Assembly: GCA_902488835.1 (NCBI GenBank)
Contig: CABTXQ010000001.1
Coordinates: 1-64,000 of the forward strand
Length of the DNA: 64,000 bases
Direction of reading: 5' to 3'
Origin: an uncultured Ileibacterium sp.
Lineage (GTDB): Bacteria; Bacillota; Clostridia; Peptostreptococcales; Anaerovoracaceae
Part shown: positions 1 through 9,700 of the stretch, in pieces
Position numbering within the stretch: the first letter of the stretch is position 1
How the letters are laid out: each line of letters begins with the position of its first letter
Program-made: the position numbers and the translations under genes
Notes under the pieces: model-generated
Told to the model about the DNA's origin: nothing
What the model saw: only the letters and a program-made list of their open reading frames with translations
The model's database searches: none

Positions 1-602
1 CAGGTGGATATTATGTTTCAGCTGCGGCTGACAAAATTTATGCAAATAGAAATTGTTGGACAGGTTCTATTGGAGTCACGACAGGAACTATGATAAATGT
101 AAAGGGACTTCTTGATAAACTTGGAATAAAGACGGAAACCATTACATCAGGAAGAAATAAGTCAATGGGAAGCTCAACGGAGGATATGACTGATGAACAG
201 CGTAAAATAATGCAGTCATTAATTGATGAATCATATGAAAGGTTTATCAATATTGTAGCAGATGGAAGAAAAATTGATATCGAAAAGGTTAGGGAAATAG
301 CTGACGGACGTATTTATACTGCAACACAGGCAAAAGATTTGAACTTGGTTGATAAAATATGTAGTGAAGAAGATGCAAGGGAACTTATCTCTAAGAATAT
401 TAAAATGAAAAATATAAAATATATCGTTCTTTCACCGCCAAAGCCTTCATTAATAGATAAGATAGATCTTGTAAAAGGAAATAAAAAACCATATGGAGAT
501 ATAGAATTAAACGAAGAGATGTCAAAATATAATGATTTGTTAGAGTTAGCAAAGGGAGGTAATTATATAACAGTTTCATATATATGTAACATTAGAAAAT
601 AA
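1..602 (+). CDS. sppA: Signal peptide peptidase SppA, C-terminal part
   Basis: Membrane-bound Ser/Lys protease of the S49 family that clears signal peptides after secretion. The frame is open from base 3 and begins inside the GGYYVSAAADKIYA segment. In the family this segment directly follows the nucleophilic serine, so that serine lies just outside the window. The likely general-base lysine is in SGRNKS (codon at 159-161), at the place of Lys199 of the Bacillus enzyme. The ADGRIYTATQAKDLNLVD motif is typical of the family C-terminus. An internal ATG at 90 is not the real start. It sits 23 bases before pyrH. In most genomes tsf occupies that position, so this is a departure from usual synteny. 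Confidence 0.9.
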   Translation, partial: GGYYVSAAADKIYANRNCWTGSIGVTTGTMINVKGLLDKLGIKTETITSGRNKSMGSSTEDMTDEQRKIMQSLIDESYERFINIVADGRKIDIEKVREIADGRIYTATQAKDLNLVDKICSEEDARELISKNIKMKNIKYIVLSPPKPSLIDKIDLVKGNKKPYGDIELNEEMSKYNDLLELAKGGNYITVSYICNIRK

Positions 603-625
603 CCTATATTCAAGAAAGGGAAACA

Positions 626-1330
626 ATGGGAATAAAATACAAAAGAGTTCTTATAAAATTAAGCGGTGAAGCTATAGCAGGAGATGACAAATTCGGTGTT
701 AATGATGAGATGACGCTTAAGGTCGCTAGACAAATAAAGGAAATAGTTGACAACAATGTTCAGGTTGCAATCGTTGTAGGAGGCGGTAATTTTTTCAGAG
801 GAAGAAATGGCGGAAACATAGATAGAGCAACAGCTGATTACATGGGAATGCTTGCAACTGTCATGAATGCACTGGCACTTCAGGACTCATTACTATCAAT
901 TGGATGTGATGCCAAGACACTCACTGCAATAGAGATGAGGGATCTTGCAGAAGGTTATTCAAGAAGGAAAGCCCTTGATTATCTAGAGGCCGGAAAGGTC
1001 GTTATTTTCGGTGGCGGAATTGGAAGTCCGTTCTTTTCTACGGATACTGCTGCGGCACTCAGAGCTGCTGAGATAGATGCCGAAGTGATATTACTTGCAA
1101 AGAACATAGATGCCGTTTATTCAGAAGATCCGAAGGTTAATCCGAATGCGATAAGGTACACGGATCTTTCATACATAGACATTTTGGAGAAAAATCTAAG
1201 GGTTATGGATCTAACCGCAGCAACACTATGTAGGGATAATAATATAAATATATATGTTTTTGCACTTTCCGATGAAGGCAATTTAATGAAGGTTATTAAT
1301 GGAGAAAATGTAGGTACTTTAATACACTAA
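626..1330 (+). CDS. pyrH: UMP kinase (uridylate kinase)
   Basis: Cytosolic hexameric kinase of the amino-acid kinase fold that phosphorylates UMP to UDP with ATP. At 234 residues it has the usual length. The N-terminal KLSGEAI phosphate-binding segment (about 12-18), GGGNFFRGR (about 52-60) and the late DLTAATLCRDNNI segment (about 195-207) are all family landmarks. A purine-rich AAGAAAGGG ribosome site precedes the ATG. It is 11 bases from frr, the standard pyrH-frr pairing, and belongs to the long operon ending at polC. Confidence 0.97.
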   Translation: MGIKYKRVLIKLSGEAIAGDDKFGVNDEMTLKVARQIKEIVDNNVQVAIVVGGGNFFRGRNGGNIDRATADYMGMLATVMNALALQDSLLSIGCDAKTLTAIEMRDLAEGYSRRKALDYLEAGKVVIFGGGIGSPFFSTDTAAALRAAEIDAEVILLAKNIDAVYSEDPKVNPNAIRYTDLSYIDILEKNLRVMDLTAATLCRDNNINIYVFALSDEGNLMKVINGENVGTLIH

Positions 1331-1341
1331 GGGAGGAAACT

Positions 1342-1893
1342 ATGTCTGCTAAAAAAAATATCGATGAAAAAATAATTTCAACGAAGGATAATCTTAAAGA
1401 AAATTTAAACACTGTAAGAGCAGGAAGAGCGAATCCTGCACTCCTTGATAAAGTAATGGTTTCATATTACGGTGCACCGACACCGCTCAAGAGCCTGGCG
1501 AATATTTCAACACCTGATCCTAGAACTTTAATGATCACACCTTTTGATGTTAAAGCGATAGGAGATATTGAAAGAGCAATAAATGAGACTGATATAGGAA
1601 TTAATCCTGCTAATGATGGAAAAGTTATAAGGCTCGTAATTCCTCAACTGACAGAAGAAAGAAGAAAGGAACTAACAAAGGTAATTAAGAGATATGGAGA
1701 GGAATCAAAGATTGCAATAAGAAATGTAAGAAGAGAAATAAATGATCAGCTTAAAAAAGATCAAAAAAACGGAGACATATCTGAAGATGAGTGCAAAAAA
1801 GAAATGGATAATCTTCAGAAAAAAATTGACAACGCTGTAAAAGATATAGATAAAATGATTGAAGATAAGAACAAAGAGCTTATGTCTGTATAG
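1342..1893 (+). CDS. frr: Ribosome recycling factor
   Basis: Splits the post-termination ribosome together with EF-G. The 183-residue length is standard. NLNTVRAGRANPALLD near residues 21-36 and the segment VIRLVIPQLTEERRKEL near 100-114 are diagnostic. The protein is a long charged three-helix bundle plus a small beta domain, and its lysine/glutamate-rich C-terminal helix is visible. AGGGAGG lies just before the ATG. It follows pyrH directly. Confidence 0.98.
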   Translation: MSAKKNIDEKIISTKDNLKENLNTVRAGRANPALLDKVMVSYYGAPTPLKSLANISTPDPRTLMITPFDVKAIGDIERAINETDIGINPANDGKVIRLVIPQLTEERRKELTKVIKRYGEESKIAIRNVRREINDQLKKDQKNGDISEDECKKEMDNLQKKIDNAVKDIDKMIEDKNKELMSV

Positions 1894-1918
1894 AGTAGGC
1901 ATGAAAAATATTTGGCTT

Positions 1919-1940
1919 AAGCGTGGCAGAAGCCACGTTT
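1919..1940 (+). other. Short hairpin between frr and uppS
   Basis: CGTGGC (1922-1927) and GCCACG (1932-1937) pair around an AGAA loop, extended by G-T and A-T pairs to 1919 and 1940. It is followed by only three Ts and then mixed sequence, so it is at best a weak terminator. It could instead be an RNA-processing or mRNA-stability hairpin that separates frr from the lipid genes. Confidence 0.45.
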
Positions 1941-1960
1941 AGTTATATAAGGATAGTTAT

Positions 1961-2707
1961 ATGGGGAATAAATTAATTAAAGAGCTTCCAAGGCATGTAG
2001 CAATAATCATGGATGGAAACGGCAGATGGGCCAAGTCAAAGAATAAACCAAGATTATTTGGCCATAAGACTGGAGCAACTACAATGAAAAATATTGTAAC
2101 TGCAACAGCTAAGATGGGTATTGAATATTTAACAGTGTATGCTTTTTCTACAGAGAACTGGAAAAGAAGTGAAGAAGAAGTGTCAGGACTGTTTAATTTA
2201 ATAATCCAATATGTTAAATCAGAGCTTGATGAGCTTATAGAAGCTAATGTGCATATTAATGTAATCGGTGATTATAACAAACTTCCAAATCCTTCTGTAA
2301 AAGCTCTTAATAAAATGATCAATGAAACGAAAGCTAATGATGGACTTAAATTTAATATAGCAATCAATTATGGTGGCCGCGATGACATTGTAATGTCTGT
2401 AAATGAATTAATAAAAGAAAGAGAAAGAAATGAGGATCAAAGAGGTCTTATAGTAACAGAAGAGGATTTATCCAATCATCTTTATACGGGGAAAGTTCAT
2501 TTCAATATACCAGATCCCGATCTTATAATAAGAACAGGAGGAGAACAGAGGCTTTCAAATTTCTTGATCTGGCAGGCATCCTATAGTGAATTAATGTTTA
2601 CGGAAACATTATGGCCTGATTTTACGATTTCTGAATATGAAAATTTAATTGAATTATATACAAAAAGAGATAGAAGATATGGAGGAAGAAAGGAAGACGA
2701 TAGATGA
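1961..2707 (+). CDS. uppS: Undecaprenyl diphosphate synthase (cis-prenyltransferase)
   Basis: Adds eight isopentenyl units to farnesyl diphosphate to make the C55 lipid carrier for cell-wall synthesis. The MDGNGRW motif places the catalytic Asp at residue 18. ENWKRSEEEV and the C-terminal RTGGEQRLSNFLIWQ and LWPDF segments are all present. The 248-residue length is normal. Its stop overlaps the start of cdsA in an ATGA junction, so the two are translationally coupled. Together with dxr and ispG downstream it places isoprenoid precursor synthesis and its main consumer in one operon. Confidence 0.97.
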   Translation: MGNKLIKELPRHVAIIMDGNGRWAKSKNKPRLFGHKTGATTMKNIVTATAKMGIEYLTVYAFSTENWKRSEEEVSGLFNLIIQYVKSELDELIEANVHINVIGDYNKLPNPSVKALNKMINETKANDGLKFNIAINYGGRDDIVMSVNELIKERERNEDQRGLIVTEEDLSNHLYTGKVHFNIPDPDLIIRTGGEQRLSNFLIWQASYSELMFTETLWPDFTISEYENLIELYTKRDRRYGGRKEDDR

Positions 2708-3492
2708 AGACAAGAATAATTTCGGGCCTTTTCATGGTTCCACTTCTTTCAATAATATATTTTGGAAAAATTCCACTTATTATTGCATGCATGCTAATAT
2801 CATTGATAGGAATAAGGGAGTTCTTTACCATGTACGAAAAAAATGGTATAAGACCATCAAAATATTTGGCGTATTTTATGATATTAGTTCTTTACGGAAC
2901 TCATGCATTTATTGGATTTAAAACATATTTTTTAATGCTTTGGATTTTTGTTTCTATAGCATTGTCACTATTATATGGACTTAATGTCGTAAAAAGGGGT
3001 CCATATGATTCAATTGCAACTATAATAGGATTATTGTATTTGGCATTTTTCCCATATCACATAGTTTTGCTTGATGGAACAACTCATAGATTAATGCTTT
3101 GGATGATAATTCTTGCTGCCTTCGGTTCTGATATTTTTGCATATTTTATTGGTTCTTTTTTTGGTAAACACAAGATGGCACCAAATTTAAGCCCAAAAAA
3201 AAGCATTGAAGGTGCAGTTGGCGGGATAGTAGGTGCAGGAATCCTAGGCTTAATATTTGGCATCCTTTTTATGAAGGATATATGGTATCACTGTCTAATC
3301 ATAGGGATAATAGGAGGAATAATTTCAGAATGCGGAGATCTTGTTGCATCGTCATTCAAAAGGCAGATGGGAATAAAAGACTACGGCAATTTAATTCCAG
3401 GACATGGAGGTATATTGGACAGATTTGACAGTGTAATATTTGTTGCTCCAATAGTATATTACTATGTCATCTTTGTAATTTTAGGAATTTAA
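2704..3492 (+). CDS. cdsA: Phosphatidate cytidylyltransferase (CDP-diglyceride synthase)
   Basis: Integral membrane enzyme that makes CDP-diacylglycerol from phosphatidic acid and CTP, the branch point of phospholipid synthesis. The 262 residues are mostly hydrophobic, with about seven to eight predicted membrane segments. The C-terminal family signature is complete: SSFKRQMGIKDYGN, then PGHGGILDRFD, with both metal-binding aspartates. It starts inside the uppS stop. It lies in the uppS-cdsA-dxr-rseP order common in Firmicutes. Confidence 0.96.
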   Translation: MKTRIISGLFMVPLLSIIYFGKIPLIIACMLISLIGIREFFTMYEKNGIRPSKYLAYFMILVLYGTHAFIGFKTYFLMLWIFVSIALSLLYGLNVVKRGPYDSIATIIGLLYLAFFPYHIVLLDGTTHRLMLWMIILAAFGSDIFAYFIGSFFGKHKMAPNLSPKKSIEGAVGGIVGAGILGLIFGILFMKDIWYHCLIIGIIGGIISECGDLVASSFKRQMGIKDYGNLIPGHGGILDRFDSVIFVAPIVYYYVIFVILGI

Positions 3493-3517
3493 TTTATTTT
3501 ATATAGAGATAATAGAA

Positions 3518-4669
3518 ATGAAGAATATAACAATACTTGGAAGCACCGGATCAATAGGACAAAGCACGGTTGATATTATAAGAGACAATCCTGATAAATT
3601 CAATATAATCGGACTTTCATGCAATAACAACATAGATTTACTAAGGAAACAGATACTTGAATTTAACCCAAAATTCGTATCAATATCGAACGAGAAAAAA
3701 GCAACTGAAATTAAAGAGGAATTTAAAAACATTCAAGTTTTATCCGGAGAGTCAGGTAACATAGAATTAGTGAAAATGCAGGCGGACATGGTTGTGAATG
3801 CACTGATGGGGATAAGCGGTCTACTTCCTACATATGAAGCCATAATGAATGGAAAAGACATTGCTCTTGCTAATAAGGAGACAATGGTAACAGGAGGAGA
3901 ATTAATAATGAAGGCTGTCAAAAAAATGGGAGTAAGACTTCTTCCAATTGACAGTGAACACAGTGCAATTTTTCAATGCCTTGAATCTAGACTTGGAAGC
4001 GATATAAAAAGGATTATTTTGACCGCTTCCGGCGGACCCTTCAGAGGTTATTCAAAGGAAGAACTGGAAAAAGTAACTATTAAAGATGCACTAAATCATC
4101 CTAAGTGGAAGATGGGGAAAAAAATCACAATAGACTCTGCGACTATGATGAATAAGGGGCTTGAAATTATTGAAGCAAGATGGCTCTTTGATGTACAAGG
4201 AGATAAGATAGATGTACACATACATCCTGAGAGTATTGTGCATTCTGCTGTAGAGTTTGAGGATAATTCAATAATTGCACAGATGAGCTTCCCCGATATG
4301 AAAATTCCAATAAGCCTTGCATTGAATTATCCGAACAGAAATAATATTAAAACTGAAAAGCTTGACCTATTCAATATAAGAAGCCTAAATTTTGAAAAAC
4401 CAGATAGAGAGGTATTTAGATGCCTTGATATTGCATATGAGGCCCTTAATGAAGGCAAATCTGCACCTATTATTATGAACGGTGCAAATGAAGAACTTGT
4501 AGAGATGTTTTTACAAGGAGCTATTAAATTTACTGATATTCAAAGATATTTATTAAAGGTTATGGAAAGACAAAAATTTTACGCACCTTCATCAATCGAA
4601 GATATAATTCAGATAGATAAAGAAGCAAGAGCGTATGTTAGAGAGATTGTGAGAAATAATATATGCTGA
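3518..4669 (+). CDS. dxr: 1-deoxy-D-xylulose 5-phosphate reductoisomerase
   Basis: Second step of the MEP isoprenoid pathway, NADPH-dependent conversion of DXP to MEP. The NADPH-binding GSTGSIG is at residues 8-14, ANKET near 119-122, and the metal-binding DSEHSA at 145-150. MMNKGLEIIEA carries a further acidic ligand, and HPESIVHS follows. The 383-residue length is standard. The last seven bases overlap rseP. With ispG two genes later it shows that this organism uses the MEP route. Confidence 0.98.
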   Translation: MKNITILGSTGSIGQSTVDIIRDNPDKFNIIGLSCNNNIDLLRKQILEFNPKFVSISNEKKATEIKEEFKNIQVLSGESGNIELVKMQADMVVNALMGISGLLPTYEAIMNGKDIALANKETMVTGGELIMKAVKKMGVRLLPIDSEHSAIFQCLESRLGSDIKRIILTASGGPFRGYSKEELEKVTIKDALNHPKWKMGKKITIDSATMMNKGLEIIEARWLFDVQGDKIDVHIHPESIVHSAVEFEDNSIIAQMSFPDMKIPISLALNYPNRNNIKTEKLDLFNIRSLNFEKPDREVFRCLDIAYEALNEGKSAPIIMNGANEELVEMFLQGAIKFTDIQRYLLKVMERQKFYAPSSIEDIIQIDKEARAYVREIVRNNIC

Positions 4670-5670
4670 CATTTATATTGACAATAATACTATTCTGTAT
4701 AATGATAATTCCTCATGAATTCGGACATTTTGCAGCAGCGAAGATTTCGGGAATAAAGGTGAATGAGTTTTCTATTGGAATGGGACCCAAGATTTATCAA
4801 AAGCTTGGCAAGGAGACAAAATACTCAATAAGAGCCTTTCCTATAGGTGGTTTCTGTGCAATGGAAGGGGAAGATGAAAATAGCGATAACCCAAGAGCTT
4901 TTAATAACAGCACTATGCCTAGGAAAATTTTCGTTTTATCATCAGGGGCTTTAATGAACATTATTGTTGCAATTATTCTGATGATTATTACCTTTCAAAT
5001 AGTTGGCATGCCTACAAATACAGTTGGTAGCGTAAAGGAAAATTCACCGGCAAAGATTGCAGGGATAAAAACTGGAGATAAAATTATTAGCATAGATGAT
5101 GTTAGGGTTAATTCATGGGATGATATTATAAAAACCATGGATAAAAAATCTAAAGAAGCAATTAATGTTGGAGTTGAAAGAAACGGAATAAATAAAAATT
5201 TTGAAGTGATTCCCGAGCTTAAAGACGAAAGAATGATAATAGGAATTACATCAAAACCGGGACATAATATTTTCAAATCTATATCATATGGTACTGTTGC
5301 AACATGGAAAATTAATAAGGCCATGTATCAGGGCTTATACCAGATGATAACGGGCAAGGTAAATATTAAGAAAAACGTAGCGGGACCTATAGGTATAATA
5401 ACACTTGTAGGTGAAAGTAGTAGACAAGGTATACTATCGTTTATTTATTTAGCTGTAATAATTTCTATAAATCTTGCAGTGATCAATATGCTCCCATTTC
5501 CAGCACTTGACGGTGGAAGGGTGATTTTTACAATAATTAGGAGAATTACAGGTAATGCAATATCTGATGAGGTTGAGGGAAAGATTCATCTTGCTGGTTT
5601 CATTCTTCTTATTATATTACTGATATTTGTAACATGGAATGATATCATAAGATTTCTTGCTAGGAGATAA
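4663..5670 (+). CDS. rseP: Site-2 zinc metalloprotease RseP/RasP
   Basis: Intramembrane protease that cuts membrane-spanning anti-sigma factors and remnant signal peptides. HEFGH at residues 18-22 in the first membrane segment supplies the zinc ligands and catalytic Glu. A single PDZ domain spans about 110-190 (VKENSPAKIAGIKTGDKI). The second motif, NMLPFPALDGG, has the third ligand Asp at about 283. The 335-residue length fits Gram-positive members with one PDZ. Its ATG lies inside the end of dxr. Together with SppA at the start of this operon it makes two membrane-proteolysis genes in one transcript. Confidence 0.96.
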   Translation: MLTFILTIILFCIMIIPHEFGHFAAAKISGIKVNEFSIGMGPKIYQKLGKETKYSIRAFPIGGFCAMEGEDENSDNPRAFNNSTMPRKIFVLSSGALMNIIVAIILMIITFQIVGMPTNTVGSVKENSPAKIAGIKTGDKIISIDDVRVNSWDDIIKTMDKKSKEAINVGVERNGINKNFEVIPELKDERMIIGITSKPGHNIFKSISYGTVATWKINKAMYQGLYQMITGKVNIKKNVAGPIGIITLVGESSRQGILSFIYLAVIISINLAVINMLPFPALDGGRVIFTIIRRITGNAISDEVEGKIHLAGFILLIILLIFVTWNDIIRFLARR

Positions 5671-5671
5671 A

Positions 5672-6739
5672 ATGACTAAACAGGTAAGATGCGGCAGAAT
5701 ATTAATAGGTGGCGATGCACCAATTTCAATTCAATCTATGACGAATGTTGACACTAAAGATGAAACAGCGCTTCTTCATCAGATTGAAGACCTTGAAAGG
5801 GCTGGTTGCGATATAGTAAGGGTAGCAATTCCAGATATAAATGCTTTAGACTCATTTGGACATGTTAGGAAGCTTACAGATATGCCATTAGTTGCTGACA
5901 TTCATTTCGATTATAAACTTGCGATTATGGCAATCAATAAGGGTGCAGATAAAATAAGAATTAATCCAGGTAATATAGGAGATAAGAGAAAACTTGAAAA
6001 AGTTATAGAGGCAGCAAAGAGTAGAAATATTCCAATAAGGGTTGGTGTAAATTCAGGTTCACTTAGTAGAGAAATTATATCTAAATATAATGGAGTTACT
6101 GCTGAAGGGCTTGCTGAAAGTGCAATTAATACACTCAGTCAGATTGAAAAAATGGATTATGATAACCTAGTCCTTTCAATTAAATCATCAAATGTGAAAA
6201 TGAATTACGATGCACATATGATAATAAAAGATTTGACTAATTACCCGATACATATTGGAATTACAGAATCCGGAACGGCAAAAAACGGTAAAATCAAATC
6301 AGCTATAGGTATAGGAAGTCTGCTTCTTTCCGGTATTGGTGATACAATTAGAGTTTCTTTAACTGACGATCCATTAGAAGAGGTTAAATTTGCAAAGGAA
6401 ATACTAGAAGCAATTGATATAAGGAAGAAACCCATAGAAATCGTTTCTTGCCCGACATGTGGTAGGACAAGAATTGATCTTATATCACTTGCTACAAGAG
6501 CTGAGGAAGCCTTAAAGTCTATAGAGGATGATTACGAGGATTTAAAATTATCACCAATTAAGGTTGCTGTAATGGGATGTGCAGTAAATGGCCCTGGTGA
6601 AGCCAAAGAAGCTGATTATGGTATTGCAGGAGGAATTGGAGAGGGACTAATTTTTAGAAAAGGTGAAATATTAAAGAAAGTTCCCGAAACAAAACTTATT
6701 GAAGAATTGGTAAAAATAATAAAAGATGACTATGAATAA
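5672..6739 (+). CDS. ispG: 4-hydroxy-3-methylbut-2-enyl diphosphate synthase (IspG/GcpE)
   Basis: Iron-sulfur enzyme of the MEP pathway that reduces MEcPP to HMBPP. The cluster ligands are visible: CPTC (Cys260, Cys263), then GCAVNGPGE (Cys303, Glu310). The N-terminal TIM barrel has the SIQSMTNVDTKD segment. The frame could open at a TTG at 5657, but the ATG at 5672 has AGGAG five bases upstream and gives the family N-terminus, so I chose it. That leaves one base between rseP and ispG. The end overlaps the polC start. Confidence 0.96.
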   Translation: MTKQVRCGRILIGGDAPISIQSMTNVDTKDETALLHQIEDLERAGCDIVRVAIPDINALDSFGHVRKLTDMPLVADIHFDYKLAIMAINKGADKIRINPGNIGDKRKLEKVIEAAKSRNIPIRVGVNSGSLSREIISKYNGVTAEGLAESAINTLSQIEKMDYDNLVLSIKSSNVKMNYDAHMIIKDLTNYPIHIGITESGTAKNGKIKSAIGIGSLLLSGIGDTIRVSLTDDPLEEVKFAKEILEAIDIRKKPIEIVSCPTCGRTRIDLISLATRAEEALKSIEDDYEDLKLSPIKVAVMGCAVNGPGEAKEADYGIAGGIGEGLIFRKGEILKKVPETKLIEELVKIIKDDYE

Positions 6740-9700
6740 TTTGAACAAATATGATTTCCCCGAGGAAGTACTTTCAAAGGAAAAAATTGCAGAATATGCA
6801 GATAAAAAACCTTCAGAATTATATTTCGAAATTCTGAAGGTTAAGTATGATAAAACAAACTTGAAACTTATTATTACTATCAAATTGAATTTCCCATTGT
6901 CAAAATATACTAAAGAGATTTATCGTAAGTGGCTGATTGATAATCTAAATGGAATAGACAATATTGAATTGATTGAAATTTTTGATAAGAATTCACTAGA
7001 AAGTGAAACAGGTAACAATGGATCAATAATGAAGAGACCTGGTAAGATTATAATTGGTAAAATTATCAACGGAGAACCTATAGAATATGAAAATGCAGTC
7101 AATTTAATCGGCAAAAAAGGCGGAGTAATAGTAGATGGTGAAATTTTTAAGATAAATGAAGAAAAAAAGATAAATAAAGAGACATATTTAATAGAGTTTT
7201 TTATAGCAGAAAAAAACAATACAATGCGTATTAAATGCTTTATGAAGAACAAAATTTTTAATGAGAATTTCAAAAAGCTTGCTATAGGAGAAAATCTTAG
7301 GGTATTAGGAGATTCAGAAATAGATAGATATGATAAGAGACATGCAATAATGGCGAAGTCAATAAATATAATTGATAAACCCGAAATATTGGATAATTAT
7401 GATAATGGTAAACGCGTTGAATTACATGCACATACTGTAATGAGTGATAATGACGGGTTTACAGAACCCGAGTATCTTGTGAACCAAGCGGCAAAGTGGA
7501 AACAGCCTGCTGTTGCCATAACTGACCACGGGGTTGTCCAGTCGTTCCCTGATGCATGCAATGCCGCTGATAAATTAAAAAAGCAGGGAATTGATATCAA
7601 AATCATTTACGGAATGGAAGGATATATTTATGATGATGAAGGCTGCATAAATAATGATGGGAGCATTGATATCAAGAGGAAAAATACCAATCACATAATT
7701 TTGCTGGTAAAAAACATGGTTGGTCTTAGAAATTTATACAAAATGGTCTCAGTTTCACATATGAAATATTTTTACAAAAAACCGAGGCTGCCAAAATCAA
7801 TTATAGAAAAATATAGGGAAGGTATAATTATTGGAAGTGCATGCGAAGCAGGCGAGGTATATAGAGCAATTATAAATGGAATTCCTGAAGAAGAGCTGCT
7901 TAAAATCGCTTCATTCTATGACTATCTTGAGATACAGCCTAGGGGAAATAACAAGTTTCTCGTCGATAAAGGAATCCTTGCTTCAGAAGAGGATATTCTA
8001 AATGCGAACAGAAGGGTACTTGAAATCGGTGACAAACTTGGCAAGTTAACAGTTGCCACGACAGATGCACATTATCCAACTCGTGAAGCGGCTATTTATA
8101 GAAATATAATAATGCACGGTATGGGATTTAGCGAGACAAATTCTAACAATCTCTATTTGAAAACAACCGATGAAATGATGAAGGAATTTAGCTACCTGGG
8201 TGACCGTGCACATGAAGTTGTTATTGCAAACACAAATAAAATTGCCGAGATGATTGAGGTGATAAGGCCAACCCCTGAGGGAAAGTTTTATCCTGAAATA
8301 CCAGGAGCAAATGAAAAATTAAAGGAGATATGTTACGATAGAGCACATGAATTATATGGGAATCCGCTTCCGGATAAAATTGAACAGAGACTCAAAAAGG
8401 AACTTGATTCAATAATAGGTAACGGATATGCAGCACTTTATATAGCTGCGCAGATGCTTATTAAAAAGTCAGAAGAAGATGGATATCTGGTAGGAAGTCG
8501 TGGCTCGGTCGGATCTTCATTTGCTGCAACTATGGCAGGAATAACTGAAATAAACCCTATCAAACCACATTATTATTGTCCAAAATGCAAGTATTTCGAG
8601 CTTTCAGAAGAGATTAGCAAATATGATGTAGGATTTGATCTACCAGATAAAAAATGTCCAAGATGCAGTACACTTCTAAAAAAAGATGGATTTAATATCC
8701 CTTTTGAGACATTCCTAGGATTTAAGGGGGACAAGGAACCGGATATTGATCTTAATTTTGCACCAGAGTATCAATCTACAGCACATAAGTATGCAGGCGA
8801 GATATTCGGTGAGAAAAATGTATTCAAAGCGGGGACGGTATCACGAATTAAAGAAAGGACGGCATTTGGATTCGTAAAAAAATATATTGAAGAGAACGAA
8901 ATTGAAGCTTCTCAGTCAGATATTGATTATCTGGTTAAAGGCTGTAGCGGTGTTAAAAGGACTACAGGACAGCATCCGGGAGGAATTATAGTTCTACCAA
9001 AGGGGCATGAGATCTATGAGTTTACTCCTATACAAAGACCTGCAAACAATCGAGATTCAGATATAATAACCACACATTACGATTATCACAAAATAGATAA
9101 TAATCTGCTAAAACTTGATATTCTCGGTCATGATGCGCCTTCTATCTTAAGACATCTACAAGATATGACCGGCATAGATCCAAAATCTGTTCCGCTTGAC
9201 GATGAGGAGACTATGAGCATCTTTACATCTTTAGATGCATTAAAAATAAAGATTAAAGGGTATAAATTTAAACATGGTACATATGCTATTCCTGAGTTTG
9301 GCACACATTTTACAAGAGGAATGCTCGACACGATAAAGCCAACAACCTATTCTGAACTTGTTAAGATGTCAGGATTCTCACATGGAACAAAGGTTTGGCA
9401 GGAAAATGCTGAGGACTTGGTAAAGAATAAAATTGCCAGTATTAATGAAGTTATTTCATGCCGTGACGATATAATGAATTATCTTATAATCAAGGGAGTA
9501 GAAGAAAGCCAGGCATTCAGTATAATGGAGCATGTCAGGAAAAACAAAGATCTTACAAATGAGGAGCTTGCTATAATGAAGTCTCACGATGTACCGGAAT
9601 GGTACATTGATTCTTGTAAAACTCTTCAATATCTTTTTCCAAGAGCACATGCTGCTGCTTATGTGATGCATGCACTTAGATTTGCCTGGTTCAAGGTTAA

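Noticed and set aside
2649..2921. Short open frame across the uppS-cdsA junction
   Set aside because: It overlaps two genes with complete family motifs and has no independent support.
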